This document shows positions 1-4,810 of a DNA stretch of 7,227 bases, piece after piece; the first letter of the stretch is position 1; every line of letters starts with the position of its first letter. The stretch spans positions 1 to 7,227 of the forward strand of contig CAZAPV010000043.1 of assembly GCA_964487195.1 (NCBI GenBank), in the 5' to 3' direction. This DNA is from CAZAPV01 sp964487195 (GTDB lineage: Bacteria > Patescibacteriota > Patescibacteriia > SG8-24). The position numbers and the translations under genes were made by a program. The notes beneath the pieces are model-generated. The model saw only the letters and a program-made list of their open reading frames with translations. It was not told where the DNA came from and searched no databases.

Positions 1-420
1 GCCCGTCACGCGATAGTACCCCTCGGCGGTGCGCGAACCGGCGATGAACTCCTTCACGCGCTCGACGAATTTTTCGCGGCCGAGATCATATTTGGTTTTC
101 CCTTCCTTCGCGATGATCTTCTCGACTTTGGTGTTGGTGGCGATCGCCGCGTGATCGGTGCCCGGGAGCCACAACGCCGCCCGTCCGCGCATCCGATGGA
201 AGCGGGTGAGCAGATCTTCGAGCGTCATGAACATCGCATGCCCGATGTGCAGCGTGCCGGTCGCGTTCGGCGGCGGCATCATGATCGTGAACGGCGCGCC
301 GCGCTTGCCGGGGAGGTTGTCCGGATTGAAATAGCCGCTTTTCTCCCACGCAGAATAGATGCGGTCTTCAACCGCATTCGGATCGTATGCTTTCGGGAGC
401 TCGCCGCTTTTCTCCGGCAT
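1..420 (-). CDS. valS: Valyl-tRNA synthetase, N-terminal part (cut by window edge)
   Basis: This class I aminoacyl-tRNA synthetase would charge tRNA-Val with valine in the cytoplasm. Reading inward from the ATG at 420, 140 codons are open to position 1. The N-terminus has the usual ValRS opening (AYDPNAVEDRIYSAWEKSGYF, about residues 11-31, shown without its flanks), then the nucleotide-binding signature PPPNATGTLHIGHA at about 49-62, which contains the HIGH motif. It is followed by LPGTDHAAIATN at about 104-115, the ValRS-type form of a motif usually written GTDHAGIATQ, and by GREKFVERV. The KMSKS motif and editing domain lie outside the window. After FIAGSR the sequence reads TAEGYYRVTG, where I expect a GTI-type segment, so an insertion or sequence error is possible. 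No Shine-Dalgarno sequence precedes the ATG, and the best promoter places transcription start at or next to it, so the mRNA is probably leaderless. tRNA-Val(GAC) lies 3.5 kb away; that is probably coincidental. Confidence 0.95.
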   Translation of the reverse strand, partial: MPEKSGELPKAYDPNAVEDRIYSAWEKSGYFNPDNLPGKRGAPFTIMMPPPNATGTLHIGHAMFMTLEDLLTRFHRMRGRAALWLPGTDHAAIATNTKVEKIIAKEGKTKYDLGREKFVERVKEFIAGSRTAEGYYRVTG

Positions 421-428
421 AATGATTC

Positions 429-457
429 ATCTTAACGGCAGTCGTGCTTAAAGGCAA
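429..457 (-). promoter_or_regulatory. Candidate sigma-70 promoter of valS
   Basis: On the minus strand TTGCCT (457-452) is followed after exactly 17 bases by TAAGAT (434-429), which matches the consensus at 4 of 6 positions. Only 8 bases (428-421) separate the -10 box from the valS ATG at 420, so transcription should begin at about 420-422. That predicts a leaderless mRNA, in line with the lack of a Shine-Dalgarno sequence. Inferred from sequence only. Confidence 0.55.
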
Positions 458-464
458 TCCGGCG

Positions 465-493
465 TTGACAGTAAAACTGTGGCGCGATACATT
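465..493 (+). promoter_or_regulatory. Candidate sigma-70 promoter of the DHH-family gene
   Basis: A perfect TTGACA (465-470) is followed by a 17-base spacer and TACATT (488-493), 4 of 6 to the -10 consensus. Transcription should start near 499-501, leaving roughly 10 bases before the ATG at 510 and none before the in-frame TTG at 501. Its -35 box lies only 7 bases from the -35 box of the divergent valS promoter, so the two polymerase sites are back to back and may compete. Confidence 0.65.
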
Positions 494-509
494 CGCTTGA
501 TTGCAAACT

Positions 510-1697
510 ATGGCGCTTTCGACCGAACGGCAATTCATGGAAACGGTGCAGCGAAGCAAGGACGTGCTCGTTACTTTCCGGAAAGAATGGAACGCGGACG
601 CGGTGGCGTCAGCGCTCGCGCTCGCGCACTTCCTGGTCCGCAAAGGGAAGCGCGTCGACATCGTCGCGCACGATTTCGCGGCGACAAAATCGCTCGCGTT
701 CCTGCCGAAGATCGCCGACGTCAAGCCGGAGCTGCGGAATCTCCAGAAATTCGTCATCTCGCTCGACGTTTCGAAAACGAAGATCGACGAGCTCTCCTAT
801 GACATGGAAGGCGACACGCTGCGCATCCATGTGACGCCGAAAGCGGGACGGTTCGAGGAAAAACATGTCTCGACCGCATCCGCGGATTTCAAATACGACT
901 GCGCAATCATCCTCGACACGCCGGATTACGGCGCGCTCGGGGAGACGTTCGCCGCGAACACGGAATTCTTTTACCGGCAGCCGACGATCAACATCGACCA
1001 CGATCCGGCGAACGAACAGTACGGCAACCTGAACGTCGTCGACGTCACCGCGACCTCCACCTGCGAAGTACTGTACGACCTGCTCAAAAAAACCGGCGAG
1101 CATTTTTTGCACGAGGACGTCGCGACCTGCCTGATGACCGGCATCATCGCGAAGACGCGCTGTTTCAAAACCGCGTCGGTGACGCCGAAGACGCTCGACA
1201 TCGCCTCGGCGCTCGTCGCCGCCGGCGCGCGGCGCGACGAGATCGTCCAGCATCTGTACCGCACGCGCTCGATCGCGACGCTCAAGCTGTGGGGACGCGC
1301 GCTCGCGCGGCTGAAGTACGATCCGGAACTCAAAATGGCGTGGACCGTGCTCGTGCGCCAGGACTTCATCCATGCCGGCGCGACCGACGAGCACCTTGCC
1401 GACGTGATCGACGAACTGATCATGAATTCGCCCGACGCGGAGATCATCAGCGTGCTGTACGAACAGGAAACGCCCAAAGAACCGGGCAGGACCGCGAGCG
1501 TGTGCGCGCTCGTCGCGTCGGAGAAACGCGCGGACGCGCTCGCGCTCGTCGCCGGACTCAAACCCGAAGGGACGCGCAAACTGGCGCGCGTCTGCTACCT
1601 CGGCTCCATGCTCGACGCGGAAACCGCGGTGCTCGCCGCGATCCGCAAAGCGCTCGGAAAGACGGTACTTTCTGGATCCCCGCCTGCGCGGGGATGA
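510..1697 (+). CDS. DHH-family phosphoesterase relative with degraded active site
   Basis: A 395-residue protein with the layout of NrnA-like DHH/DHHA1 phosphoesterases, which normally degrade oligoribonucleotides or pAp with two Mn ions. The fold is traceable: WNADAVASALALAHFL (27-42) is motif I, ILDTPDYGALG (134-144) motif II, NIDHDPANEQYGNLNVVD (161-178) the DHH motif, and LMTGIIAKTRCFKT (208-221) the segment usually written GIxxDTGxF. Several ligands are replaced: the first D of DxD is N28, the last H of DHH is D165, and the D and G of DTG are K215 and R217. The GGGGH substrate-binding motif of DHHA1 is also missing from the C-terminal part. D30, D136, D163 and H164 remain. I infer reduced, altered or no hydrolase activity, so it may act as a binding protein. 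The start is ATG 510; the in-frame TTG at 501 is the alternative and suits a leaderless transcript. No Shine-Dalgarno sequence is visible. The last residues (about SGSPPARG) and the TGA stop come from a dispersed palindromic repeat. Confidence 0.85.
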   Translation: MALSTERQFMETVQRSKDVLVTFRKEWNADAVASALALAHFLVRKGKRVDIVAHDFAATKSLAFLPKIADVKPELRNLQKFVISLDVSKTKIDELSYDMEGDTLRIHVTPKAGRFEEKHVSTASADFKYDCAIILDTPDYGALGETFAANTEFFYRQPTINIDHDPANEQYGNLNVVDVTATSTCEVLYDLLKKTGEHFLHEDVATCLMTGIIAKTRCFKTASVTPKTLDIASALVAAGARRDEIVQHLYRTRSIATLKLWGRALARLKYDPELKMAWTVLVRQDFIHAGATDEHLADVIDELIMNSPDAEIISVLYEQETPKEPGRTASVCALVASEKRADALALVAGLKPEGTRKLARVCYLGSMLDAETAVLAAIRKALGKTVLSGSPPARG

Positions 1698-1699
1698 CA
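1669..1699. repeat. Dispersed short palindromic repeat (WIPACAGMT / VIPAQAGIQ type)
   Basis: The perfect inverted repeat ATCCCCGC (1676-1683) / GCGGGGAT (1688-1695) with a four-base loop sits in the context TTCTGG...GATGACA. I recognise this as a repeat that is very common in many proteobacteria and some Patescibacteria. Its chance translations contain FWIPACAGMT on one strand and VIPAQAGIQ on the other, and both are present here. The copy overlaps the 3' end of the DHH-family gene and carries its TGA stop at 1695-1697. The hairpin can also help terminate or protect that mRNA. No transposase is nearby, so any mobility would depend on enzymes encoded elsewhere. Confidence 0.8.
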
Positions 1700-1703
1700 T
1701 CAC

Positions 1704-1773
1704 AAAACAGGCTGTCATTTTTGAGGGTCGAAATTGACAGCCTGTTTTTGATCAAAAAATGACAGCCTGTTTT
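1704..1773. repeat. Three copies of a 14-base repeat, one inverted
   Basis: TGACAGCCTGTTTT occurs without mismatch at 1735-1748 and 1760-1773, and in inverted form at 1704-1717. The inverted copy can pair with the second copy (14-bp stem, 17-base loop) or with the third (42-base loop), so two exclusive hairpins are possible. The two direct copies are joined through the perfect palindrome TTTTTGATCAAAAA (1745-1758). The first hairpin ends in T1745-T1749 and could act as an intrinsic terminator for the DHH-family gene. The block lies entirely in the convergent gap and codes for nothing credible. Confidence 0.8.
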
Positions 1774-1782
1774 GAAGACGAA

Positions 1783-1805
1783 AAAACCCGCGTGGTGCGG
1801 GTTTT
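1783..1805. terminator. Bidirectional intrinsic terminator between convergent genes
   Basis: A perfect 9-bp stem AAAACCCGC (1783-1791) / GCGGGTTTT (1797-1805) with a five-base loop. On the minus strand the GC core is followed by six T, a strong terminator eight bases beyond the stop of the secreted-protein gene. On the plus strand four T follow, so it can also stop transcripts from the DHH-family gene. Confidence 0.85.
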
Positions 1806-1813
1806 GAGAAGGA

Positions 1814-2359
1814 TCATTTGCGGACGACGAGGTAACGATAGTGCTCGTCCCAACGATCGTTGACATCATTTGCCCAGATCAGGCTGATACTGCGCCCGCG
1901 CCCGTCGCGGTCGAGATACGAGACACAGCGGTAATCGCGGTTGACCACGAGAGGAGCGAGGGCGACGATCGGGAACTGTCGCTGCAGATCCGGAAACTTC
2001 GCCGCAAAGGCGAGGATCTCCCAGAGCGTCGCCGGCCGGTCGCCCATCTGAGAAAGAACGGCGTCGATCTCCTTGGCCGTCAGCTTCGCGTTGAAATGTA
2101 CGAGTTCGAAGTTAACCGCGACCGCGCCGCCGCCATTGAAGAACGGAAAGTTGCTGTCCTTGATTTCCGGATTCGTCCAGCCGAAGTTGCCGGTCGCGAT
2201 CATCTGGGCGAGGGTCTTCGAGTAGTCGACCGTGACGGCGTAGACGCCTGAACCGGTATTCGCTGGACTCGTCCGCACGCCGGACGCATGGAGATTCACC
2301 GGCGCGCCGATCACGATGCCGATCGCGAGGAGCAATGCGAGAACCAAACGCTTTGCCAT
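1814..2359 (-). CDS. Small secreted protein, family recurrent in Patescibacteria
   Basis: A 181-residue exported protein of unknown function. The start is the ATG at 2359 (MAKRLVLALL); longer in-frame starts would place a polar stretch before the signal peptide, and GGAACAGGAAA just upstream serves as ribosome-binding site. Residues 1-25 form a signal peptide (MAKR, hydrophobic 5-19, likely cleavage after LHA at 25). There is no lipobox cysteine and no further membrane segment. The mature part begins SGVRTSP and contains VDYSKTLAQMIATGNF (45-59), FELVHFN (84-90), MGDRPATLWEILAFAAKFPDLQRQFPIVAL (105-134, shown here only as a span) and ends YRYLVVRK. From memory, the combination DYS.TL..MI..G.., RPA.L.E.LAF..K.PDLQR.FPIVAL and a C-terminal RYL.VRK marks a hypothetical family found repeatedly, often in several paralogues, in Patescibacteria genomes; no role is known to me. 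One cysteine (145) is present. A TTGACA promoter directly follows the upstream dehydrogenase gene, so it is probably transcribed alone. Confidence 0.85.
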   Translation of the reverse strand: MAKRLVLALLLAIGIVIGAPVNLHASGVRTSPANTGSGVYAVTVDYSKTLAQMIATGNFGWTNPEIKDSNFPFFNGGGAVAVNFELVHFNAKLTAKEIDAVLSQMGDRPATLWEILAFAAKFPDLQRQFPIVALAPLVVNRDYRCVSYLDRDGRGRSISLIWANDVNDRWDEHYRYLVVRK

Positions 2360-2402
2360 TTTCCTGTTCCTTTTCCGGGGTTGGCTGGAATGAACTGCCG
2401 AC

Positions 2403-2431
2403 AGTGAATCAAAAGACAGCGACGGTGTCAA
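2403..2431 (-). promoter_or_regulatory. Candidate promoter of the secreted-protein gene
   Basis: On the minus strand a perfect TTGACA (2431-2426) begins directly after the TAG stop of the dehydrogenase gene. With a 17-base spacer the -10 position reads TTCACT (2408-2403), only 3 of 6 to consensus. The leader would be about 35-40 bases and includes the ribosome-binding site. Transcription by readthrough from the dehydrogenase gene is the alternative, as no terminator is seen between the two. Confidence 0.4.
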
Positions 2432-3799
2432 CTATATCTTCCCCGCGATCTCCCTACCGACGATCGCGCCTTGCATGGACGCCTGCAGCAGGCCGCGGGT
2501 GTAGCCGGAACCGTCGCCCGCGGCGTACAGGCCGGGGAGTTTGGTTTCGAACGTCCGCTCGTCGGTTTCGACTTTGTAGGAATAGAATTTCACCTCGATG
2601 CCGTAGAGCAGCGTGTGCTTCGAGGCGATGCCGGGCGCGATCGCTTCCATCGCGTCGAGCATTTCGACGATCCCTTCGAGATGGCGGTGCGGGATCGCGA
2701 GCGCGAGGTCGCCGGGCACGGCGTCCGGGAGCGCGAGCGTCGGCTGCACCATCCACGTTTTCATTTTTTCGGCCTTCGAACGCCGCCCATCTTTGAGATC
2801 GCCGAGCCTCTGCACCAGCACTCCCCCGCCCGCGAGTTTGTTGGCGAGGCCGGAGATGTATTTGCCGTAGCCGAGCGGATCGTCGAACGGTTCGGTGAAC
2901 GTCTGCGTGACGAGCATCGCGAAATTGGTGTTGCGGCTCTTCTTGTCTTTGAACGAATGGCCGTTGACGGTTTTCAGTCCGCGATAATCTTCCATGGCGA
3001 CGAACCCGCCCGGACACATGCAGAACGTGCGCACGCGATCGCCGTTTTTCGATTCGAAGTACAGCTTCGCTTCGTACAGGAGATCGGTGACGCGGCGGAG
3101 CGTGTCTGCCGGCACTTCGACGCGAACGCCGACGTCGATCCCGTTATTCTTGAGTTTCAACCCGAGCGCGCGCGCCTGGCCGGCGAACCATTCGGCGCCG
3201 CTCCTGCCCGGCGAAACGAGGAGGAGGCGGCTCGAGACGGTCGAGCCGTCAGCGAGCGTCAGGTCGTAGCCGTCGTTCGCCGGCGAAATTTTTTCAACCG
3301 CGCAGTTCGAACGGATCTCCACGCCGCGTTCCATCAAATGCTTTCGAATGTTCTCCACGATGGCGTAAGCGGTATCGGTGCCGAGGTGGCGGATCGGGAA
3401 GTACGCGAGGTCCAGCCCCGACGAGAGCGCCTGGATGCGCAGCTGCTGCACCTTTTCCCATTTTTCCTTGTCCGCTTTCGCGTCGACGAGATCCGGATGT
3501 CCGCCGAACGCGATGTAGCGGGCGTCGATCTGTTCCATCAATTCGTTGAACCGCTCTTCGCCGACGCACTGCGCGATCGTGCCGCCGACGCACGAAGCGA
3601 GATCGAGCTTCCCGTCCGAGAACGCGCCCGCGCCGCCCCAGCCCGAGGTGATGTTGTCCTTGTCCCCTTTCTCGCGCACCGGCCCGCGCTCGAACATCAC
3701 GATCTTCGCGCCCGGCTTCTTCTGGACGAGCTCGAGTGCGGCGAACATCCCGGCCGGACCGGTACCGATGATCGCCACATCATAGCGCGGTGAAGGCAT
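2432..3799 (-). CDS. FAD-dependent dehydrogenase of the COG2509 type
   Basis: A 455-residue cytoplasmic flavoprotein, probably an NAD(P)/FAD-dependent oxidoreductase of unknown substrate. The Rossmann dinucleotide-binding motif is at 8-20 (VAIIGTGPAGMFA; G12, G14, G17), with the acidic ribose-binding residue E37 in KIVMFERG. The next block SGWGGAGAFSDGKL (52-65) is typical of this family. The C-terminus has the second FAD-contact motif GLYAAGDGSGYTRGLLQASMQG, where AAGDG is the usual flavin-phosphate aspartate segment, and it ends in AGKI. The length suits a complete family member and no break is seen. The ATG at 3799 is preferred to the upstream TTG at 3805 because TAAGG (3811-3807) sits seven bases before it. 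The last sense codon is the rare ATA. The promoter candidate upstream starts transcription only about 10 bases before the ATG. Assignment to the family is from motif recall; the reaction is not inferable here. Confidence 0.88.
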   Translation of the reverse strand: MPSPRYDVAIIGTGPAGMFAALELVQKKPGAKIVMFERGPVREKGDKDNITSGWGGAGAFSDGKLDLASCVGGTIAQCVGEERFNELMEQIDARYIAFGGHPDLVDAKADKEKWEKVQQLRIQALSSGLDLAYFPIRHLGTDTAYAIVENIRKHLMERGVEIRSNCAVEKISPANDGYDLTLADGSTVSSRLLLVSPGRSGAEWFAGQARALGLKLKNNGIDVGVRVEVPADTLRRVTDLLYEAKLYFESKNGDRVRTFCMCPGGFVAMEDYRGLKTVNGHSFKDKKSRNTNFAMLVTQTFTEPFDDPLGYGKYISGLANKLAGGGVLVQRLGDLKDGRRSKAEKMKTWMVQPTLALPDAVPGDLALAIPHRHLEGIVEMLDAMEAIAPGIASKHTLLYGIEVKFYSYKVETDERTFETKLPGLYAAGDGSGYTRGLLQASMQGAIVGREIAGKI

Positions 3800-3814
3800 A
3801 AGCAAACCTTAGGA

Positions 3815-3850
3815 AGTCTACTGCTGATTTGAAGGAGTGTAAACCTTCAA
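3815..3850 (-). promoter_or_regulatory. Dehydrogenase promoter with overlapping inverted repeat
   Basis: On the minus strand TTTACA (3843-3838; 5 of 6) is followed by a 17-base spacer and TAGACT (3820-3815; 4 of 6). A perfect inverted repeat TTGAAGG (3829-3835) / CCTTCAA (3844-3850) brackets the -35 box, which lies in its eight-base centre. This is where a repressor operator would be expected. The predicted start near 3808 leaves a leader of about 10 bases. Confidence 0.55.
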
Positions 3851-3882
3851 CCGGCCGAAAACTCTTGATTTTTTCCGGCCGG
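3851..3882. repeat. Strong inverted repeat over the tRNA-Val -35 region
   Basis: CCGGCCGAAAA (3851-3861) pairs with TTTT, one bulged C, then CGGCCGG (3871-3882), giving an 11-bp stem interrupted by a single bulge, with a nine-base loop. The -35 box of the tRNA-Val promoter (3865-3870) lies in the loop. It directly abuts the smaller inverted repeat on the dehydrogenase promoter. It could be an operator for a protein that affects both directions, or a terminator-like remnant. Confidence 0.6.
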
Positions 3883-3893
3883 GCGTTTACGAT
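3865..3893 (+). promoter_or_regulatory. Candidate promoter of tRNA-Val
   Basis: TTGATT (3865-3870), a 17-base spacer and TACGAT (3888-3893), each box 4 of 6 to consensus. Transcription would start at about 3900, nine bases before the mature 5' end of the tRNA, a typical short precursor leader. Confidence 0.6.
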
Positions 3894-3908
3894 GTGAGCA
3901 CTCTTTTT

Positions 3909-3985
3909 GGGCGGCTAGCTCAGTTGGTTAGAGCGTCACATTGACATTGTGAAGGTCAGAGGTTCGACTCCTCTGCCGCCCACCA
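3909..3985 (+). tRNA. tRNA-Val, anticodon GAC
   Basis: A complete 77-base tRNA with encoded CCA. Acceptor stem GGGCGGC (3909-3915) pairs with GCCGCCC (3975-3981); discriminator A3982; CCA 3983-3985. The D stem is GCTC/GAGC. Anticodon stem TCACA/TGTGA closes the seven-base loop TTGACAT (3941-3947), giving anticodon GAC (3943-3945), which reads GUC and GUU. T stem AGAGG/CCTCT encloses TTCGACT. All four arms pair without mismatch. Confidence 0.97.
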
Positions 3986-4020
3986 GAAAAAGACCGTCCC
4001 GAGGACGGTCTTTTTCTTTT
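3985..4020 (+). terminator. Intrinsic terminator of tRNA-Val
   Basis: Directly after the CCA there is a perfect 15-bp stem, AGAAAAAGACCGTCC (3985-3999) / GGACGGTCTTTTTCT (4003-4017), with a three-base loop and a T-rich tail. The core GACCGTCC/GGACGGTC is GC-rich, so it should end tRNA transcription efficiently. The A-rich left arm lets it work in the opposite direction too. Confidence 0.9.
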
Positions 4021-4025
4021 GAAAA

Positions 4026-4054
4026 AAGGACCCTGAGCTTGTCGAAGGGTCCTT
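4026..4054 (-). terminator. Terminator of the HAD gene, built from a dispersed repeat (GGACCCT type)
   Basis: Stem AAGGACCCT (4026-4034) / AGGGTCCTT (4046-4054) with an 11-base loop, GAGCTTGTCGA. On the minus strand it begins four bases after the HAD-gene stop and ends in six T. The same GGACCC stem with a different loop lies at 5802-5837. The motif CCCTGAGCTTGTCGAAGGG is a widely seen dispersed repeat whose chance translation is TLSLSKGP, present here in a spurious frame. Confidence 0.85.
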
Positions 4055-4058
4055 GTTT

Positions 4059-4703
4059 TTACGGAAAGTGTTGCAAGAGGCGTTCGAGCGTGTCGACGAT
4101 GACGATGTGCGGCATGTCGAGACGCGCGGCTTCGAGCCGGTCGCGCGAATGGAATCCGCGCGGGCAGAGGTACGCGGTCGCGCCGATCGCGCGGGCGGCG
4201 TATGCGTCTTCCACCTGGTCCCCGATCACGGCGACCGGACCTCGCGGACAGGAAGATTCGGCGACGAGATCGCCAAGCACCTTCGCTTTGTCGCGGACGT
4301 CCCCGATGACGGTGCGGAAGAACGGCGCGAACCCTTCGCGATGCACCGCGGCGACGAGCTTCGCGCCATGATACGCGCTCGCGACCATCAGTTCATATCC
4401 GCGTTCGTGCAGCGCGGCGACCGCCCCGACCGCATCCGGAAAAATGCCGGGGAGCACGCCTTTCGCCTTGAATCCCTCCCCCATGATCTCGTTCAGCTGC
4501 GCCGCGGTGGCATCCGCGGGGATGCCGTGGTCGCGGTAGAAGATCATGAAGTCCGGGGTCACTTCGTTGCGGAACTGGTCGAGCGTAGGGCACGGCAGAT
4601 CGAAGTGCCGGAAGATGCGCTCGACGCCGCACTCGTAGATGTGGTGCATGTCATCTTGAATGGTGCCGTTCCAGTCGAAAATGCACAGGCCTTTGCAGTT
4701 CAT
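4059..4703 (-). CDS. HAD-superfamily hydrolase (phosphoglycolate phosphatase-like)
   Basis: A 214-residue cytoplasmic HAD hydrolase, most likely a small-molecule phosphatase. Motif I is IFDWNGTIQDD (8-18) with nucleophile D10. The usual second aspartate of DxD is N12, a DWNGT variant that I recall from other HAD proteins. Motif II is the S109 of MVASAY, motif III K139 or K141 in DKAK, and motif IV GDQVED (161-166) with D162 and D166 for Mg. Residues about 15-90 form the alpha-helical cap of the type seen in phosphoglycolate phosphatases and beta-phosphoglucomutases. Length is normal. The ATG at 4703 has an excellent ribosome-binding site (AAGGAGG, 4714-4708) four bases upstream. The gene is divergent from the adenosine deaminase-like gene, and one could share control or pathway with the other, but this is only positional. 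Substrate cannot be deduced, and replacement of the acid/base residue may mean altered chemistry. Confidence 0.9.
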   Translation of the reverse strand: MNCKGLCIFDWNGTIQDDMHHIYECGVERIFRHFDLPCPTLDQFRNEVTPDFMIFYRDHGIPADATAAQLNEIMGEGFKAKGVLPGIFPDAVGAVAALHERGYELMVASAYHGAKLVAAVHREGFAPFFRTVIGDVRDKAKVLGDLVAESSCPRGPVAVIGDQVEDAYAARAIGATAYLCPRGFHSRDRLEAARLDMPHIVIVDTLERLLQHFP

Positions 4704-4736
4704 TGGGCCTCCTTCTGATTGAAAGGGACTGCCGCC

Positions 4737-4764
4737 ATCCTAACGGCTCGACAGGAAAAGGCAA
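4737..4764 (-). promoter_or_regulatory. Candidate promoter of the HAD gene
   Basis: On the minus strand TTGCCT (4764-4759), a 16-base spacer and TAGGAT (4742-4737; 4 of 6). Start near 4730, giving a leader of about 27 bases that carries the AAGGAGG ribosome-binding site. It overlaps the candidate promoter for the divergent gene. Confidence 0.4.
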
Positions 4765-4778
4765 GTGTGCTGTACTAT
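4748..4778 (+). promoter_or_regulatory. Weak candidate promoter of the adenosine deaminase-like gene
   Basis: TCGACA (4748-4753) and TACTAT (4773-4778; 4 of 6) are separated by 19 bases, longer than ideal. A 17-base alternative gives TGTACT. Start near 4785 would leave a leader of about 26 bases containing the AAGGA ribosome-binding site at 4800-4804. Confidence 0.3.
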
Positions 4779-4810
4779 CGCAAACGCTCTTTCCACGGAA
4801 AGGATCAGCG

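Noticed and set aside
609..1718. Long minus-strand ORF opposite the DHH-family gene
   Set aside because: Arg-rich shadow of a GC-rich gene; contains the chance peptide of the dispersed repeat at its start and shows no family motif.
1704..1773. Short CRISPR-like array
   Set aside because: Only three 14-base units, one inverted, with unequal spacing and no cas genes; better explained by hairpins.
2471..3793. 440-codon plus-strand ORF opposite the dehydrogenase
   Set aside because: The minus strand carries clear FAD-binding motifs, a start and a ribosome-binding site; the plus frame has only Arg/Glu/Val-rich shadow composition.
3909..3985. tRNA-Val as an integration (att) site
   Set aside because: No integrase, no duplicated tRNA 3' end and no foreign gene block is visible; the tRNA is followed directly by its terminator.
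3949..4371. Plus-strand ORF containing TLSLSKGP
   Set aside because: It starts inside tRNA-Val and crosses two terminators; the peptide is a known chance translation of a dispersed repeat.
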